In this document: piece by piece, positions 44,662-54,793 of the stretch
Layout: each line of letters begins with the position of its first letter
How positions within the stretch are numbered: the first letter of the stretch is position 1
Source: Gymnodinialimonas sp. 57CJ19
GTDB taxonomy: Bacteria; Pseudomonadota; Alphaproteobacteria; Rhodobacterales; Rhodobacteraceae
Direction: 5' to 3'
DNA length: 64,000 nucleotides
Assembly (NCBI RefSeq): GCF_038396845.1
Contig: NZ_CP151587.1
Location: forward strand, 1,524,001-1,588,000
Notes under the pieces: model-generated
What the model saw: the letters and a program-made list of their open reading frames with translations, nothing else
Databases searched by the model: none
Told to the model about the DNA's origin: nothing
Program-made: the position numbers and the translations under genes

Positions 44662-46607
44662 GCGCGGCGCGGCTCCCTTCCCGATGGCACGGGAGGGGTC
44701 TCCAGGATCGGAAGGCTATCGTGCATCTGCTGGATGCCGCGGCGCTGGCTGACGGGGTAAAGGTCGGACGGGGGGACGTCGCCCACTTGGGCCCGTAGCA
44801 GCACGTCGCGGCCGATGGGGGCCGCAGCGGTGGACCCGCCGCCGCCGTGCTCCACGATGACCGAAACCGCATAGCGGGGGTTATCGAAGGGCGCGAAGCC
44901 CACGAACAGTGCGTGGTCGCGCCGTTCCCAGGGCAGGTCGCGGTTGTTGATGACCCCGGCCGCGCGTTCGGCAGCCGTGATGTTGCGTACTTGGCTGGTG
45001 CCGGTCTTGCCCGCGATTGCATATTCATCGCTCATAACCCGGCTGCGGTATGCCGTGCCCCGCGAGCTATTGCTGACCCGCCACATGCCGCGATGGACCA
45101 GCGCCAGATGTTCGGGATCAATCCCCAGATCAGGCGCGGCTTCCCCACGGCGCGGCAACCCGTTGAGGGAGCGGACCAAGGAAGGTTCCAGCGCGCGGCC
45201 CGAGGCGATGCGGGCGGTCATCACCGCAAGATGCAGCGGGGACGACAAGACAAACCCCTGCCCGATGGAGGCGTTCAGCGTGTCGCCCACCACCCAATCC
45301 TGGTCATAGCGCTGGCGCTTCCATGCCATCGTTGGCGCAAGGCCCTGCGCGATGGAGGACAGGGGCAAATCATGGCGCACGCCGCAGCCCAACCGGACCG
45401 CCATGGCCGAGATGTTCTCGATCCCCACGCGCTGAGCGAGCTCGTAATAATAGACGTCGCACGATTGCTCCAGGCTGCGGGCAAGGTCCACGCGGCCATG
45501 GCCACCTCGGCTCCAGCAGTGGAAGCGGCGGTTGCCGACCTCCATATAGCCGGGGCAATGCACGGTTTCGTCGGGCGAGATAAAGCCGCCTTCCAGCGCC
45601 GCCAAAGCCACGATCATTTTGTAGGTCGATCCCGGCGGGTAAAGGCCCTGGGTCGATTTATTCGACAGCGGGCGATAGGGGTCGTTCAGCAAGCCGTTGT
45701 AGATCGTGGCCGACAATGGGCGGGTGAAGATCGACGGGTCGTAGGAGGGGGCCGAGGCCAACGCCATGATGTCGCCGTTCTGGCAATCCATCACCACAAC
45801 GCCCGCGCTTTCGCCCGTCAGGCGGGCCTCGACGTAATTTTGCAGACCGGCGTCCACGGTCAACTGCACGTCGCCGCCCGCGACGGCGGGGTCGCGGTCC
45901 AACTCTCGCATCACGCGGCCATTGGCGTTGACCTCCACTCGTTTGGTGCCGGCGTTGCCGCGCAGGGTTTCTTCCAGACCTTCTTCCACGTTCAACAGGC
46001 CGACCTGAAAGTCGGGAATGCTCAGGACCGGATCACTGTCGCCTGTCTCATTGCGGTAGCCATCGGGCACATTGCGCACGTACCCCACCACATGGGCGAG
46101 GTCCGCGCCCATCGGATAAGCGCGCGACAGGCCGACTTCGGGGTTCACGCCGGGCAGGGCGGGCGCGTTCACCGCGACCGAGGACATTTCTTCCCAACTC
46201 AGGCGGTCGGCGATGGTGACGGGCACCCAGGGGCGCACGGCGAATATTTCCTCGCGCTTTCGGGCAAGCCCCTCCATGTCCAGCGTCACAATCTGGCTCA
46301 GGCGATCCAGCACCGCGTCCACGTCATCGGCATCTTCGCGCACGAAAGTGATGCGGTAGACGGGCTCATTGCCTGCGATCAACACGCCCGAGCGGTCAAA
46401 GATCAGCCCGCGCTCCGGGGGCAACACGCGAATGGAAATGCGGTTATCTTCCGCCAGAAGGCGGAAATCGTCAGCGCGTTCCACCTGCAAGTACCGCATC
46501 CGACCGGCCAGCACCGCCGAGGTGCCCAGAAACAGGCCGCCCACGATCAACCCGCGTCGCCCGATCTGGCGGGCGCTGTCTTCAAGCTCTTTGACGGTTC
46601 GTTTCAT
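44658..46607 (-). CDS. mrdA: Penicillin-binding protein 2
   Basis: 649 residues, a class B PBP. One N-terminal membrane helix, a pedestal region, then the transpeptidase domain with PPGSTYKM (active-site Ser), SCDVYYYEL (SxN position) and AGKTGTSQV (KTG). Cross-links peptidoglycan in the elongasome with RodA. Between mreD (31 bases away) and rodA (overlapping), in the common order. Confidence 0.96.
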   Translation of the reverse strand: MKRTVKELEDSARQIGRRGLIVGGLFLGTSAVLAGRMRYLQVERADDFRLLAEDNRISIRVLPPERGLIFDRSGVLIAGNEPVYRITFVREDADDVDAVLDRLSQIVTLDMEGLARKREEIFAVRPWVPVTIADRLSWEEMSSVAVNAPALPGVNPEVGLSRAYPMGADLAHVVGYVRNVPDGYRNETGDSDPVLSIPDFQVGLLNVEEGLEETLRGNAGTKRVEVNANGRVMRELDRDPAVAGGDVQLTVDAGLQNYVEARLTGESAGVVVMDCQNGDIMALASAPSYDPSIFTRPLSATIYNGLLNDPYRPLSNKSTQGLYPPGSTYKMIVALAALEGGFISPDETVHCPGYMEVGNRRFHCWSRGGHGRVDLARSLEQSCDVYYYELAQRVGIENISAMAVRLGCGVRHDLPLSSIAQGLAPTMAWKRQRYDQDWVVGDTLNASIGQGFVLSSPLHLAVMTARIASGRALEPSLVRSLNGLPRRGEAAPDLGIDPEHLALVHRGMWRVSNSSRGTAYRSRVMSDEYAIAGKTGTSQVRNITAAERAAGVINNRDLPWERRDHALFVGFAPFDNPRYAVSVIVEHGGGGSTAAAPIGRDVLLRAQVGDVPPSDLYPVSQRRGIQQMHDSLPILETPPVPSGREPRRA

Positions 46608-46638
46608 GGGGGCGATGCAGACCTGGGATTAAAGCGAC

Positions 46639-47166
46639 TCAGAGAGCTTCAAGCTCCGTCGGGCCGAGTTTACGGACTCGGAACACGAATTTCGAGATGG
46701 CAACCACGATCGGGTAGACCGCGACCGTCACAATTCCATGAGCCAAGGTAAGCCCGAGAGAGTCCAATTCCACCAGCAACATCCACATGATCAGGCGGTT
46801 GAGCAAAACCATGCCCAACACCATCGCGGCAACCATGCTCCATTCCACCAGAAATGGCAGTTCCGTCATCGTCAGGCGACGACGGCGCAGGCTTTCGGCG
46901 GCGATCAGCATGAGCGCCGTCCACAGGCCAGGCGGACGCATGAACAGGAAATCGGCCAGTAAGAACACGACAAGCAGCAGGCCGATAGGCACCAGCAAGG
47001 GTTGGCGCACCATCCACGCAAAAGCCAGCAAAACAAGCAGATCGGGACCGGGAATGCCCGATGCAGCAAGGTTCAACGGCAAGAGCTTCAACGTGATGAT
47101 GCCCAGGCTCAATCCGAAGAACGCGGCGCGGTAGGTCCAGATGTGACGGGCGGAAAAGACGCTCAT
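46639..47166 (-). CDS. mreD: Rod-shape-determining protein MreD
   Basis: 175 residues with about five membrane helices (AAFFGLSLGIITLKLLPLN, LLVVFLLADFLFM). The call relies on length, topology and position directly after mreC (4-base overlap) and before PBP2. MreD is a membrane part of the elongasome. Confidence 0.88.
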   Translation of the reverse strand: MSVFSARHIWTYRAAFFGLSLGIITLKLLPLNLAASGIPGPDLLVLLAFAWMVRQPLLVPIGLLLVVFLLADFLFMRPPGLWTALMLIAAESLRRRRLTMTELPFLVEWSMVAAMVLGMVLLNRLIMWMLLVELDSLGLTLAHGIVTVAVYPIVVAISKFVFRVRKLGPTELEAL

Positions 47167-48107
47167 GGGGTGGCTTCAGGCGCTTCACTGCCAACCGCAT
47201 CCGCGGGCACCAAGCCGCCGTCCTCGTCCAGCGCCATGCCCTCGGGCGGCCACGGCGGGCCGATAAGGTCGGCGGGTGTATCCAGGGTGGTGCCGGGGTG
47301 GCTGCGCATGACCCGCATGAAATTGAGTCGTCGCAGATCGGCGGATAACCGCGCCCGCATCCGCCCGTCCGAGGTGAACACGGCCTGTCCCACCAGCAGA
47401 CCCGGCGGAAACAACCCGCCATCGCCCGAGGTGACGATCCGATCGCCCGCCGCCACATCCTGCGGGTCGTCGATGAAATCGAGTACCGGCGTGCCGGAAT
47501 TATCCCCCATCAACAGCGCTTGTTGGCCCGAGGGCATGATGGTCACCGGAATACGGCTTGCCGCGTCGGTCAGCAGCAGCACCCGGCTGGTGCTTTCGCC
47601 CACACCCGAGATTCGCCCGACAACGCCCAAGCCATCCATCGTGGCCCATCCGTCAAGAATGCCATCGCGCGCGCCCACATTCAGCAACACCGAGCGCCGG
47701 AAGGGAGAGCCGCTGTCGGCCAGCACGATCCCCGTCACAAAGGTCAGCGCTGGGTCCAGTTGCACGCGGTTGAGGTCCAGCAGACGAGCGTTTTCCTGTT
47801 CCAACTGCAAAGCGGCCTCTCGCCAGGCACGCATTTGCTGCAACTCTCGGCGCAGTTCCTGGTTCTGCTCGAACAGGCGGGCGTAGCTTTGGAAATCTTC
47901 GGCCATCCGCGCGATGCCTGTGACCGGGGCCATCATCCATTCCATGTTGGGGACATAGCGGTCAATCACCGCGGCGCGCATCCGTTCCACACGCGGGTTG
48001 TCGATGCGCCAGATCAGGACGAAGACGAACAGCAATATCACCAGCACCGCCAACAGCAAACGCCGGACGGGTCGGGAATAGGAATCGTCGTAACTGTCCC
48101 GGGCCAT
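47163..48107 (-). CDS. mreC: Rod-shape-determining protein MreC
   Basis: 314 residues. One membrane helix near residues 15-33 (LLLAVLVILLFVFVLIW), a coiled coil (about 65-110, QNQELRRELQQMRAWREAA), then the double beta-barrel core (VTGIVLADSGSPFRRSVLLN). The C-terminal 40 residues are acidic and Pro-rich. MreC connects MreB to PBP2. It follows mreB after 37 bases. Confidence 0.94.
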   Translation of the reverse strand: MARDSYDDSYSRPVRRLLLAVLVILLFVFVLIWRIDNPRVERMRAAVIDRYVPNMEWMMAPVTGIARMAEDFQSYARLFEQNQELRRELQQMRAWREAALQLEQENARLLDLNRVQLDPALTFVTGIVLADSGSPFRRSVLLNVGARDGILDGWATMDGLGVVGRISGVGESTSRVLLLTDAASRIPVTIMPSGQQALLMGDNSGTPVLDFIDDPQDVAAGDRIVTSGDGGLFPPGLLVGQAVFTSDGRMRARLSADLRRLNFMRVMRSHPGTTLDTPADLIGPPWPPEGMALDEDGGLVPADAVGSEAPEATP

Positions 48108-48144
48108 CTATCGCCTTTCGGGGAAACTTTTTCGCGGCGGGGCT

Positions 48145-49326
<1,182 letters not shown>

Positions 49327-49917
49327 TCAGGCAAGCTTGTCTGCGTATTCCACCAGACGACGCACTTGATGGCGCGCGGCCGCTTTGGCCTCATCGCTCA
49401 CGTTGCCCGCAGTGGTGACAGTGCCGTAAGGGTTGCCGCCGGCGTCGAACACCGACTGGTCCGTGTAACCCGGGGCCACGATGATGCCGCCCCAGTGCAT
49501 GAAGGTGACGTAAAGGCTGAGCAGCGTGGTTTCCATTCCGCCGTGCGGGTTCTGCGCCGAGGTCATGGCCGACACCGGCTTGTTGGCTAGCGCGCCGTTC
49601 TGCCAGAGCCCGCCGAGCGTGTCGATGAACGAGCGGATCTGGCTGGCGATGACACCGAAGCGGGTTGGCCCGATGAACAGATAGGCGTTGGCCCATTCCA
49701 TGTCGTCGGCCGTCGCCTCGGGAATGTCCGCCATCTTCTCCTGTTGCGCCTTCCAGGGCTCCTGCTGGTCAATCACGTCCTGCGGCGCTGTTTCGGGCGC
49801 CCTTACCAGGCGCACCTCTGCACCCGCCTCGCGCGCCGCATCGGCAGCTTCGAGGGCCATGGCGTGGTTCGTGCCATAGGTTGAGTAAAATACGATCGCG
49901 AGCTTGGCATCGGACAT
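49327..49917 (-). CDS. wrbA: NAD(P)H:quinone oxidoreductase WrbA
   Basis: 196 residues, flavodoxin-like fold. FMN phosphate loop [11 protein letters not shown]; the WrbA-type [19 protein letters not shown]; and [19 protein letters not shown]. Catalyses two-electron reduction of quinones, limiting oxidative stress. It sits between leuA and mreB as a single gene, with AAAGGAAG upstream as ribosome site. Confidence 0.95.
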   Translation of the reverse strand: MSDAKLAIVFYSTYGTNHAMALEAADAAREAGAEVRLVRAPETAPQDVIDQQEPWKAQQEKMADIPEATADDMEWANAYLFIGPTRFGVIASQIRSFIDTLGGLWQNGALANKPVSAMTSAQNPHGGMETTLLSLYVTFMHWGGIIVAPGYTDQSVFDAGGNPYGTVTTAGNVSDEAKAAARHQVRRLVEYADKLA

Positions 49918-49955
49918 GAGGCTTCCTTTCAGTTAGAACACTCATGAACAACTAT

Positions 49956-49979
49956 GGTGGAGGGGTTCGCCCCTCCACC
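49956..49979. terminator. Strong hairpin between leuA and wrbA
   Basis: GGTGGAGGGG-TTCG-CCCCTCCACC: perfect 10-base stem with a four-base loop, located 50 bases after the leuA stop on the minus strand. No T run follows on that strand, so it may be a Rho-assisted or RNA-stabilising hairpin. Confidence 0.5.
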
Positions 49980-50028
49980 GGCATTCCCACACATCTGCTG
50001 TGCGCAAATCAGCGGGAACCCTTTTCGA

Positions 50029-51588
50029 TCAGCCGACATCTTTGTAGCTGACCTCGGCCACGTCGCCCCCGGTCTTCTCTCGCCGGACAATCAGGCGGTT
50101 GAGCGCGTTGACGTAGGCCTTTACGCTGGCCACGATCGTATCGGTATCCGCCGACTGGCCCGTCGCGATGAGCCCGTCTTCTTCCACCCGCACGGTTACG
50201 GTGGCCTGTGCGTCCATGCCTTCGGTCACGGCGCTCACTTGATACAGCTGCAAGACGGCCTCGTTCGGGTAGACGGCTTTCACCGCGTTGAACGCGGCGT
50301 CCACGGGGCCGTCACCTTGCGCAGTCGCCTGCTTGTCCTCATCGCCCACGCGCAGGGACAATTCCGCCGTTTGGGGTGCTTCCGTGCCGCAAACGACACG
50401 CAGGAAGTTAACCTCCAGATGTCCTTCTCCATCGCTGCCCGCATCCGTGACCAGCGCGATCAGGTCATCATCGAAGACCTCTTTCTTGCGGTCTGCCAGA
50501 GCTTTGAACCGCACGAACAGATCGTTCAGCTGGTTGTCGGCCAGATCAAAGCCCAGGTCTTTCAACTTGGATCGCAACGCCGCCCGGCCCGAGTGCTTGC
50601 CCATGACGATATTCGTCTCGACCAGACCCACATCTTCGGGGCGCATGATCTCGAACGTATCGGCGCTTTTCAGCATCCCGTCTTGGTGAATGCCCGACTC
50701 ATGCGCGAAGGCATTCTTGCCGACGATGGCCTTGTTGGGCTGCACGTTGAAGCCCGAAACCGTCGCCACGCGGCGGCTGAGGTGCATGATCTTGGTCGAG
50801 TCGATCTTGGTGGTGTAGGGCAGGATGTCGTGGCGGGTTTTCATCGCCATCACGACCTCTTCCAAGGCTGTGTTACCGGCGCGTTCACCCAAACCATTGA
50901 TTGTGCATTCAATCTGGCGCGCCCCGCCTGCGACGGCGGCAAGGCTGTTGGCGGTCGCCATGCCCAGATCATTGTGACAGTGGGTGGCAAAGATGATCTC
51001 ATCGGCGCCGGGAACCTCGGCAATCAGGCGGCGGATCAGGTCAGCGCTTTCCTCGGGCGCGGTGTATCCCACGGTGTCGGGGATATTGATCGTGGTGGCC
51101 CCGGCCCGGATCGCGATTTCCACGGTGCGGGCGAGGAAATCCCATTCAGTCCGTGTGGCATCCATTGGCGACCACTGCACGTTGTCGCACAGATTGCGCG
51201 CGTGGGTGACGGTTTCGTGGATCTTGTCGGCCATCTCGTCCATCGTCAGGTTCGGGATCGCCCGGTGCTGGGGCGAGGTGCCGATGAACGTATGGATGCG
51301 CGGCGAGTTGGCGTGTTTCACTGCTTCCCAGCAGCGGTCGATGTCCTTGAAGTTCGCCCGCGCCAAGCCGCAAATCGTTGAATTGACCGAGTTCTTGGCG
51401 ATCTCGGACACGGCGTTGAAGTCGCCTTCGCTGGCGATCGGGAACCCGGCCTCGATAATATCGACGCCCATGTCGTCGAGCAGGCCGGCAATCTCCAGCT
51501 TCTCATCATGGCTCATGGTGGCACCGGGCGATTGCTCGCCGTCGCGCAGGGTGGTGTCAAAAATCAGGACGCGGTTTTCGTTGGTCAT
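50029..51588 (-). CDS. leuA: 2-isopropylmalate synthase
   Basis: 519 residues from the ATG at 51588, chosen because AAGGAAACC lies just upstream and the longer frame adds only leader-region sequence. HMGL-type barrel with FDTTLRDGEQSPGATM, metal-binding THCHNDLGMATANSLA and NGLGERAGNTALEEV; a C-terminal regulatory domain follows (about residues 390-519, HLEVNFLRVVCGTEA). It condenses acetyl-CoA with 2-ketoisovalerate, the first step of leucine synthesis, and is normally feedback-inhibited by leucine. A leucine-rich leader peptide precedes it, pointing to attenuation. Confidence 0.96.
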   Translation of the reverse strand: MTNENRVLIFDTTLRDGEQSPGATMSHDEKLEIAGLLDDMGVDIIEAGFPIASEGDFNAVSEIAKNSVNSTICGLARANFKDIDRCWEAVKHANSPRIHTFIGTSPQHRAIPNLTMDEMADKIHETVTHARNLCDNVQWSPMDATRTEWDFLARTVEIAIRAGATTINIPDTVGYTAPEESADLIRRLIAEVPGADEIIFATHCHNDLGMATANSLAAVAGGARQIECTINGLGERAGNTALEEVVMAMKTRHDILPYTTKIDSTKIMHLSRRVATVSGFNVQPNKAIVGKNAFAHESGIHQDGMLKSADTFEIMRPEDVGLVETNIVMGKHSGRAALRSKLKDLGFDLADNQLNDLFVRFKALADRKKEVFDDDLIALVTDAGSDGEGHLEVNFLRVVCGTEAPQTAELSLRVGDEDKQATAQGDGPVDAAFNAVKAVYPNEAVLQLYQVSAVTEGMDAQATVTVRVEEDGLIATGQSADTDTIVASVKAYVNALNRLIVRREKTGGDVAEVSYKDVG

Positions 51589-51633
51589 ATCGGTTTCCTT
51601 AGCATGTGTGGTGGTGTCTCCGGCGCGGTTTCC

Positions 51634-51669
51634 CCTCTGAGCGGTCGCGCCAACAGGCACGCTCAGAGG
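51634..51669 (-). promoter_or_regulatory. Leader hairpin upstream of leuA
   Basis: On the transcribed strand CCTCTGAGCG (51669-51660) pairs with CGCTCAGAGG (51643-51634) over a 16-base loop. The first arm contains the last codon and stop of the leader peptide, so ribosome position would decide whether it forms. It lacks a T run, so it may act as an anti-structure rather than as a terminator. Confidence 0.5.
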
Positions 51670-51746
51670 CGGCTAAGGAGGAGGAGACCAAGCAGCGCAG
51701 ACGGCAGCGAGGCCGTCGGAACAATGATATGCGGGCAAGTGGTCAT
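51663..51746 (-). CDS. Leucine-rich leader peptide of leuA
   Basis: A 27-codon frame starts at ATG 51746 and ends at TGA 51663, 75 bases before leuA. It ends with LLGLLLLSRL: seven of the last ten codons are Leu (eight Leu overall), six of them adjacent or nearly so. Short leucine-codon runs before leucine-synthesis genes are typical of attenuation leaders: with little charged tRNA-Leu the ribosome stalls and changes the RNA fold. The stop codon lies in the first arm of a perfect 10-base hairpin. The leader itself is seen; regulation is inferred. Confidence 0.7.
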   Translation of the reverse strand: MTTCPHIIVPTASLPSALLGLLLLSRL

Positions 51747-51840
51747 GGGCGCAGACAATACTGATCCCGCGCCGCTTGAAAACCCTAAAATTGACCGCGC
51801 GACGTTTGACCCGGTGCGACCGCCCGCTAGTTTTGGAAAT

Positions 51841-52500
51841 ATGATGAAAGCTCTGGTTATAGGTGCCTCCGGCGGGATCGGGCGGGCGATGGTAGATGAA
51901 ATGCGCGCGCGCGGCGGTGATGTAACGGCCCTGTCGCGGCGCGGTGACGGCTTGGACGTGAGCGATGCGCAAAGCGTGGACCGTGTGCTCGGCGGGCTGG
52001 AGGGGCCGTTTCAAACGGTCTTTGTGGCCACCGGTATTCTTGCGCCGGAGGGGGCCACGCCCGAGAAGCAGCTAGGCGCCATCGACGCAGACACCATGGC
52101 CCGTGTCTTTGCGGTGAACACGATCGGCACCGCCAATATCCTGCGGCACTTGCCCCGCCTTTTGCCTCGAAAAGGGCGCTCGGTCACGGCGATCCTGACG
52201 GCGCGGGTCGGCTCGATCACTGATAACAGGATCGGCGGGTGGCATAGCTACCGCGCCTCCAAGGCGGCGGCCAATATGCTGATCCGAGGCGCAGCGATTG
52301 AACTGGCGCGCACCCACAAGGACGCCATCGTCACCGCCATGCACCCCGGCACGGTCGCCACGCCCTTCACGGCGGATTATGCGGCGACCCACAAGACCAC
52401 TCCTGCTGACGCGACGGCTGCCATGCTCTGCGATGTGATGGAAGGGGCGACGCGAACGGGCGTGTTTGTGGATTACTCGGGCACCGAGATCCCTTGGTGA
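51841..52500 (+). CDS. Short-chain dehydrogenase/reductase
   Basis: 219 residues from ATG 51841 (or the adjacent ATG 51844). The glycine-rich VIGASGGIGRAMVDEM motif binds NAD(P). The VNTIGTANILRHL segment and the catalytic SYRASKAAANMLIRG (YxxxK) are present. The substrate is unknown; it resembles C-factor/CsgA-like cytoplasmic SDRs. It is transcribed away from the leuA leader, so the 95 bases between them must hold two promoters. Confidence 0.88.
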   Translation: MMKALVIGASGGIGRAMVDEMRARGGDVTALSRRGDGLDVSDAQSVDRVLGGLEGPFQTVFVATGILAPEGATPEKQLGAIDADTMARVFAVNTIGTANILRHLPRLLPRKGRSVTAILTARVGSITDNRIGGWHSYRASKAAANMLIRGAAIELARTHKDAIVTAMHPGTVATPFTADYAATHKTTPADATAAMLCDVMEGATRTGVFVDYSGTEIPW

Positions 52501-52578
52501 AAGGGCTGCACCTCCGACATTCCTGAGACCGCGCTTCCTGTGATAGGCTGAGTTCAAGCAAGCGGAGGGCGCAAGCAA

Positions 52579-53007
52579 ATGGCTGAGAACAAGACAAAAG
52601 CCACGGCTGCGGATGTTGGCAGCTTCATCGACGCGGTCGAACATCCCACCCGCCGCGCCGATGCCCAAGCTCTCGACGCGTTGTTTCGCCGGGTGACCGG
52701 GTTCGAGCCGCGCATGTGGGGACCTACGATCATTGGCTATGGCCGCTACGATTACACTTATAAATCTGGTCGGTCCGGTTCTTCTCTGGCGACGGGGTTC
52801 AGCCCGCGCAAGGCGAACCTGTCGATCTATATCATGCCCGGTTATGCGGATTTCGGGGACATGCTGGCGCGGTTGGGCAAGCACAAGAAGGGCGCGTCGT
52901 GCCTGTATGTGAACAAGCTGGCGGACATTGATCTGAGCGTGCTGGAAGAGATCATCCGGGCGGGATTGCGTGATTTGGACGGTATCTGGCCCGTGAAACC
53001 TGAGTAA
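52579..53007 (+). CDS. DUF1801-domain protein
   Basis: 142 residues. The family-like segments RRADAQALDALFRRVTGFEP, MWGPTIIGYGRYDYTY and IYIMPGYADFGDML are visible. These proteins are small, soluble and have no established function. It follows the SDR gene by 79 bases, with GGAGG as a ribosome site, and may share its transcript. Confidence 0.85.
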   Translation: MAENKTKATAADVGSFIDAVEHPTRRADAQALDALFRRVTGFEPRMWGPTIIGYGRYDYTYKSGRSGSSLATGFSPRKANLSIYIMPGYADFGDMLARLGKHKKGASCLYVNKLADIDLSVLEEIIRAGLRDLDGIWPVKPE

Positions 53008-53052
53008 GAGGCGCAGGTGCGGTCCGGCGCGATGCTTCCGCAAAGTATTCGG

Positions 53053-54213
53053 CTACAGGCCCACCACAGCGATACTGGCATCGGGCGCAGGCGGCGCGGC
53101 AGCCGGCAGGGGTCGCGGAAGGATGCGCCCCGGTAACGCGATCCGAAACCGCGCCCCGGACATGTTTTCGGCCCCATCGGTTTTCAAAACCTCGAAAGCG
53201 CCACCGCGACTGGTCACGAGCTTGGCAATTCCGCGCAGCCCAAAGCCGTGGGCACCGCTTCGCTCCTCTCCTTTCTGGGTGAGGTCTTGCAACGTCGTCC
53301 CTTCGGGCAGACCTGGCCCGTCGTCGGCGACGTCCATGTGAACGAATCCCCGTGGCGCGTCATCGGACAGGGCCACGGTGATGTGGTGGTCGCAGAAACG
53401 GGCCGCGTTAGTCATCAGGTTGCGCACCGCCATTTGGACCAACACTTCGTCACATTCCACGTGGGCCTTCGGTGTTTCGATGGCCAAGGCCTTTTCTGGA
53501 TCCACCATTGCGGCAATATCGACGCAAAGGCGGCCTAGATCGACGGCACTATGGGGCGGTGTTTCCCGCTCCAACGCGTGGGCGCGTTCCAGTGTCGCGG
53601 TGATCTGCGTCAAGGCTTCGTCCACCGTGTCGAAGGCCATGCGCAGAAGCTCGGACTTGCCATCGGCGTCGTCCTCGACATCTTCCAGCACCAGTTCAAT
53701 CAAGCTCGACACGGTCGCCAGAGGGCTGCGGGCGTCATGGGCCGCCATCGTGGTGAACAAGCGCAATTCATCGAAGCGTTCGGCCATGTCTGCCAATGCC
53801 TCGGCGGCGGCAAATTCTCTTTCCTTGGCCCCGGTGATTGAGGCGGTCACGCTCAGGACGACCTTTCCGCCAAAGCCAGAGGGTTTGGACAGGGTCGTTT
53901 GCCACCAAGTCTCTTTCCCGTCCAACATGGTGCATTCTTCGTAGGAAGTCGGCTCATGTCCGGCCAGACACTGGCGAATATTCGACTCGAACCGGTCGAC
54001 CATGCGGCGCGGGAACTTGCCCAATGAAGCTTCGCCTACCAATTCTGTTAAGGGGATACCGGCGACACGGCTTAACGCGGCGTTGGCATGGACAAATTCC
54101 AAACGGTCACCAGGACGTAGCGCAATGACGCACATCGGCACATCAATGCCATCTACCCACGCGATAAGCCGCTCCATCGCGTCGATAGTGTCAAAAGTCT
54201 CTTGCTTAGCCAT
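53053..54213 (-). CDS. Soluble PAS-domain sensor histidine kinase
   Basis: 386 residues, no membrane helix. PAS domain about residues 20-135 (EFVHANAALSRVAGIPLTEL). H-box with MAAHDARSPLATVSSL (phosphorylated His near residue 159). ATPase domain with N box VRNLMTNAARFCDHHI, G1 DVADDGPGLPEG and G2 AHGFGLRGIAKLV. It should autophosphorylate in response to a cytoplasmic cue. No response regulator is adjacent, so the partner is unknown. The C-terminal tail is Pro/Ala-rich. Confidence 0.87.
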   Translation of the reverse strand: MAKQETFDTIDAMERLIAWVDGIDVPMCVIALRPGDRLEFVHANAALSRVAGIPLTELVGEASLGKFPRRMVDRFESNIRQCLAGHEPTSYEECTMLDGKETWWQTTLSKPSGFGGKVVLSVTASITGAKEREFAAAEALADMAERFDELRLFTTMAAHDARSPLATVSSLIELVLEDVEDDADGKSELLRMAFDTVDEALTQITATLERAHALERETPPHSAVDLGRLCVDIAAMVDPEKALAIETPKAHVECDEVLVQMAVRNLMTNAARFCDHHITVALSDDAPRGFVHMDVADDGPGLPEGTTLQDLTQKGEERSGAHGFGLRGIAKLVTSRGGAFEVLKTDGAENMSGARFRIALPGRILPRPLPAAAPPAPDASIAVVGL

Positions 54214-54309
54214 CTGGGGGCCTTTCGCGCCTTGGTCCCAGGCTAGGGGTGCCAGAAATAAATTAACAAATGGTTGCGAGTTGACCCGCCGTGCCGCCGT
54301 GGGTGAAAA

Positions 54310-54711
54310 TTATTCCCACCAGCGATCGACCGAGGCGATATCGGCGTCGGACCAGCCGAAGTGATGGGCAAATTCGTGCACCAGCACATGGGTCACAAGT
54401 TCGGCCAAGGTGACGTTCCCTCGGTCTACCCATTCGTCCAGAATGGCGCGGCGGAACAGCCAGATCGTATCGGGCCCTTCGGGCATATCCAGCACCGATT
54501 TCTGGGTCATCGGGATACCATCATATAGCCCGGTCAGCTCGTACGGGTCTTCCATGCCCAGATCGGTCAGCATCTGCACATCGGCCACGTCTTCGACGAC
54601 AATCATCACGTCTCGGGCAGGTCCGGCCCAGGGCGGCCCCAAGGCATCGCGGGCGGCATGGGCCAGCGCTTCAATCGTCGCAAGGTCGGGGGCGGTAAGA
54701 TCGGCACTCAT
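54310..54711 (-). CDS. Small zincin-type metallopeptidase family protein
   Basis: 133 residues from the ATG at 54711; the longer frame to 54942 runs back over the gltX start and is rejected. The zinc motif HVLVHEFAHHFGWSD (HExxHxxG) lies near the C-terminus, preceded by TIWLFRRAILDEWVDRG. This family of minigluzincin-like proteins is widespread, and its substrates are unknown. It diverges from gltX with 82 bases between the starts. Confidence 0.85.
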   Translation of the reverse strand: MSADLTAPDLATIEALAHAARDALGPPWAGPARDVMIVVEDVADVQMLTDLGMEDPYELTGLYDGIPMTQKSVLDMPEGPDTIWLFRRAILDEWVDRGNVTLAELVTHVLVHEFAHHFGWSDADIASVDRWWE

Positions 54712-54793
54712 CCCCCCGATATGGACAAATCTGGGCACACATGAAAGAGGAAGGCCCGCATTCCTGCCCGCATTTGCCTGAAAGGCTGGTCCC

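Noticed and set aside
44847..46751. 634-codon plus-strand frame across the PBP2 gene
   Set aside because: It is the complement of a well-supported PBP2 gene and has no recognisable domains.
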